This document shows, in pieces, positions 63,326 to 64,000 of a DNA stretch of 64,000 nt. The notes under the pieces were generated by a model. That model was not told where the DNA came from. It saw nothing but the letters and a program-made list of their open reading frames with translations, and ran no database searches. Source of the stretch: Andrena cerasifolii. Its lineage: Eukaryota > Arthropoda > Insecta > Hymenoptera > Andrenidae. The translations under genes and the position numbers were made by a program. Location: assembly GCF_050908995.1 (NCBI RefSeq), contig NC_135121.1, positions 6,448,001 to 6,512,000 of the forward strand. Direction: 5' to 3'. The stretch's first letter is position 1, and every line of letters starts with the position of its first letter.

Positions 63326-64000
63326 CAATAATCATTTTGTCTGCAGAATTGAATTAAAATATTTTTCATTCTATACATTTGCATACAATTTACAATATTA
63401 TAGTACTCTACAGAATTTTAAATAGAACTGCGTTAAAATACACAACGAACGAAGTTATTTACAATTGTTGAGTTCGCGTTAAGTTCAACGCAGATACTCC
63501 CAATCTTTTTTCCACGTATAATAGTAGACTAGAAGAGTACAATGGTAACCGTAAATACTATACAAAATGAACTTTATCGTCGAGTGACTAAAAACGATCG
63601 CGGTAGGGGTGTTTTTTTACGGTTGACTTGTGTGTAACTGAGCGTGTACTAGTGAGTTGTTGCGTGAGTACTGTTTGGTAGTCAAATTTCCAGGTGCTGA
63701 CCGTGTTCGGTGAACAAAATTTCAAAGGCTGACAATGAAACGTGTAAGTCACGTATTTTTTGTTTCGAGATATTTAGACTGTTGCGTTTGGACGCATTGA
63801 AAAATATTTTTCCATTACTGAACAAAATGTTCCACAACATATATGCTCTTCTAATGTCGAACTTATCTATCATTGTATAATATTATGAGTAACTTGTACG
63901 AAAATGTGCTTTTTAATCCTTTGAATCTCTCCCAAATTCCAGAAGTGCTCAAACGTAGTTTTTCGATTTTCAAAACTTAATAAATTGACACGTTCTTTTC
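63326..64000. other. No gene seen
   Basis: AT-rich to the end of the window; the 63-codon minus frame at 63682-63873 is unrecognised. Confidence 0.45.

Overview
This window looks like nuclear DNA of an arthropod, most likely an insect and plausibly a hymenopteran. It is AT-rich, has no bacterial gene layout, and contains almost no open frame longer than about 100 codons outside repeats. It is full of short inverted-repeat DNA transposons, a Helentron remnant and pogo/jerky-type transposase remnants, interrupted by a few GC-richer islands. The taxonomic guess is an inference from repeat style, not from a diagnostic gene. I find no intact host gene, no convincing tRNA or rRNA gene and no CRISPR array. 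The best host-gene candidate is a 93-codon possible terminal exon near 52.1-52.3 kb.

Layout. 0.7-2.8 kb: decayed minus-strand Helentron (helicase C-terminus, then endonuclease) next to a hAT-type element with a perfect 8-bp target duplication; a related empty-site sequence lies near 5.1 kb. 4-9.2 kb: foldback and MITE cluster (TTAAGG family, a Mutator-like foldback with a 9-bp duplication, a Harbinger-like MITE, a GCCGGG/TATGC MITE, two CAGGGTTGC hAT MITEs). 12.8-19.2 kb: related arms, a GC-rich palindrome, three copies of a 100-bp GC-rich repeat, two TATA boxes, a possible reverse-oriented LTR end, a hAT MITE and a 724-bp TTAA-flanked foldback. 23-25.4 kb: nested MITE and the decayed pogo/jerky transposase. 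25.6-27.9 kb: frameshifted collagen-like stretch, 40-bp minisatellite, paired hairpins and a 90-codon frame. 28-31 kb: TA-flanked palindrome and a second pogo-type element with a zinc-finger tail. 34.9-40.3 kb: foldbacks including a near-perfect 1.18-kb palindrome, and a 198-bp tandem repeat. 43.7-47.6 kb: two hAT elements 0.2 kb apart, a third TTAAGG-family copy, and a 450-bp CT/GTCTCT microsatellite inside an inverted repeat. 49-63.3 kb: further foldbacks, a hAT MITE and a mariner-like palindrome, separated by quiet sequence.

How it works together: the recognisable proteins are transposase, helicase or endonuclease remnants, all broken. Most of the structure is non-autonomous foldback DNA that must be mobilised from elsewhere. 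The most striking pattern is that foldback elements with different termini and different target duplications share internal sequence blocks (ATATCTCG-type and AACATATCCAAAAATCA), and that termini fall into a few classes: TTAAGG at TTAA, CAAGG at TTA, CAGGG/TAGGG at 8 bp, and TA. Repeat family and superfamily names are inferences from termini and duplications that I read by eye.
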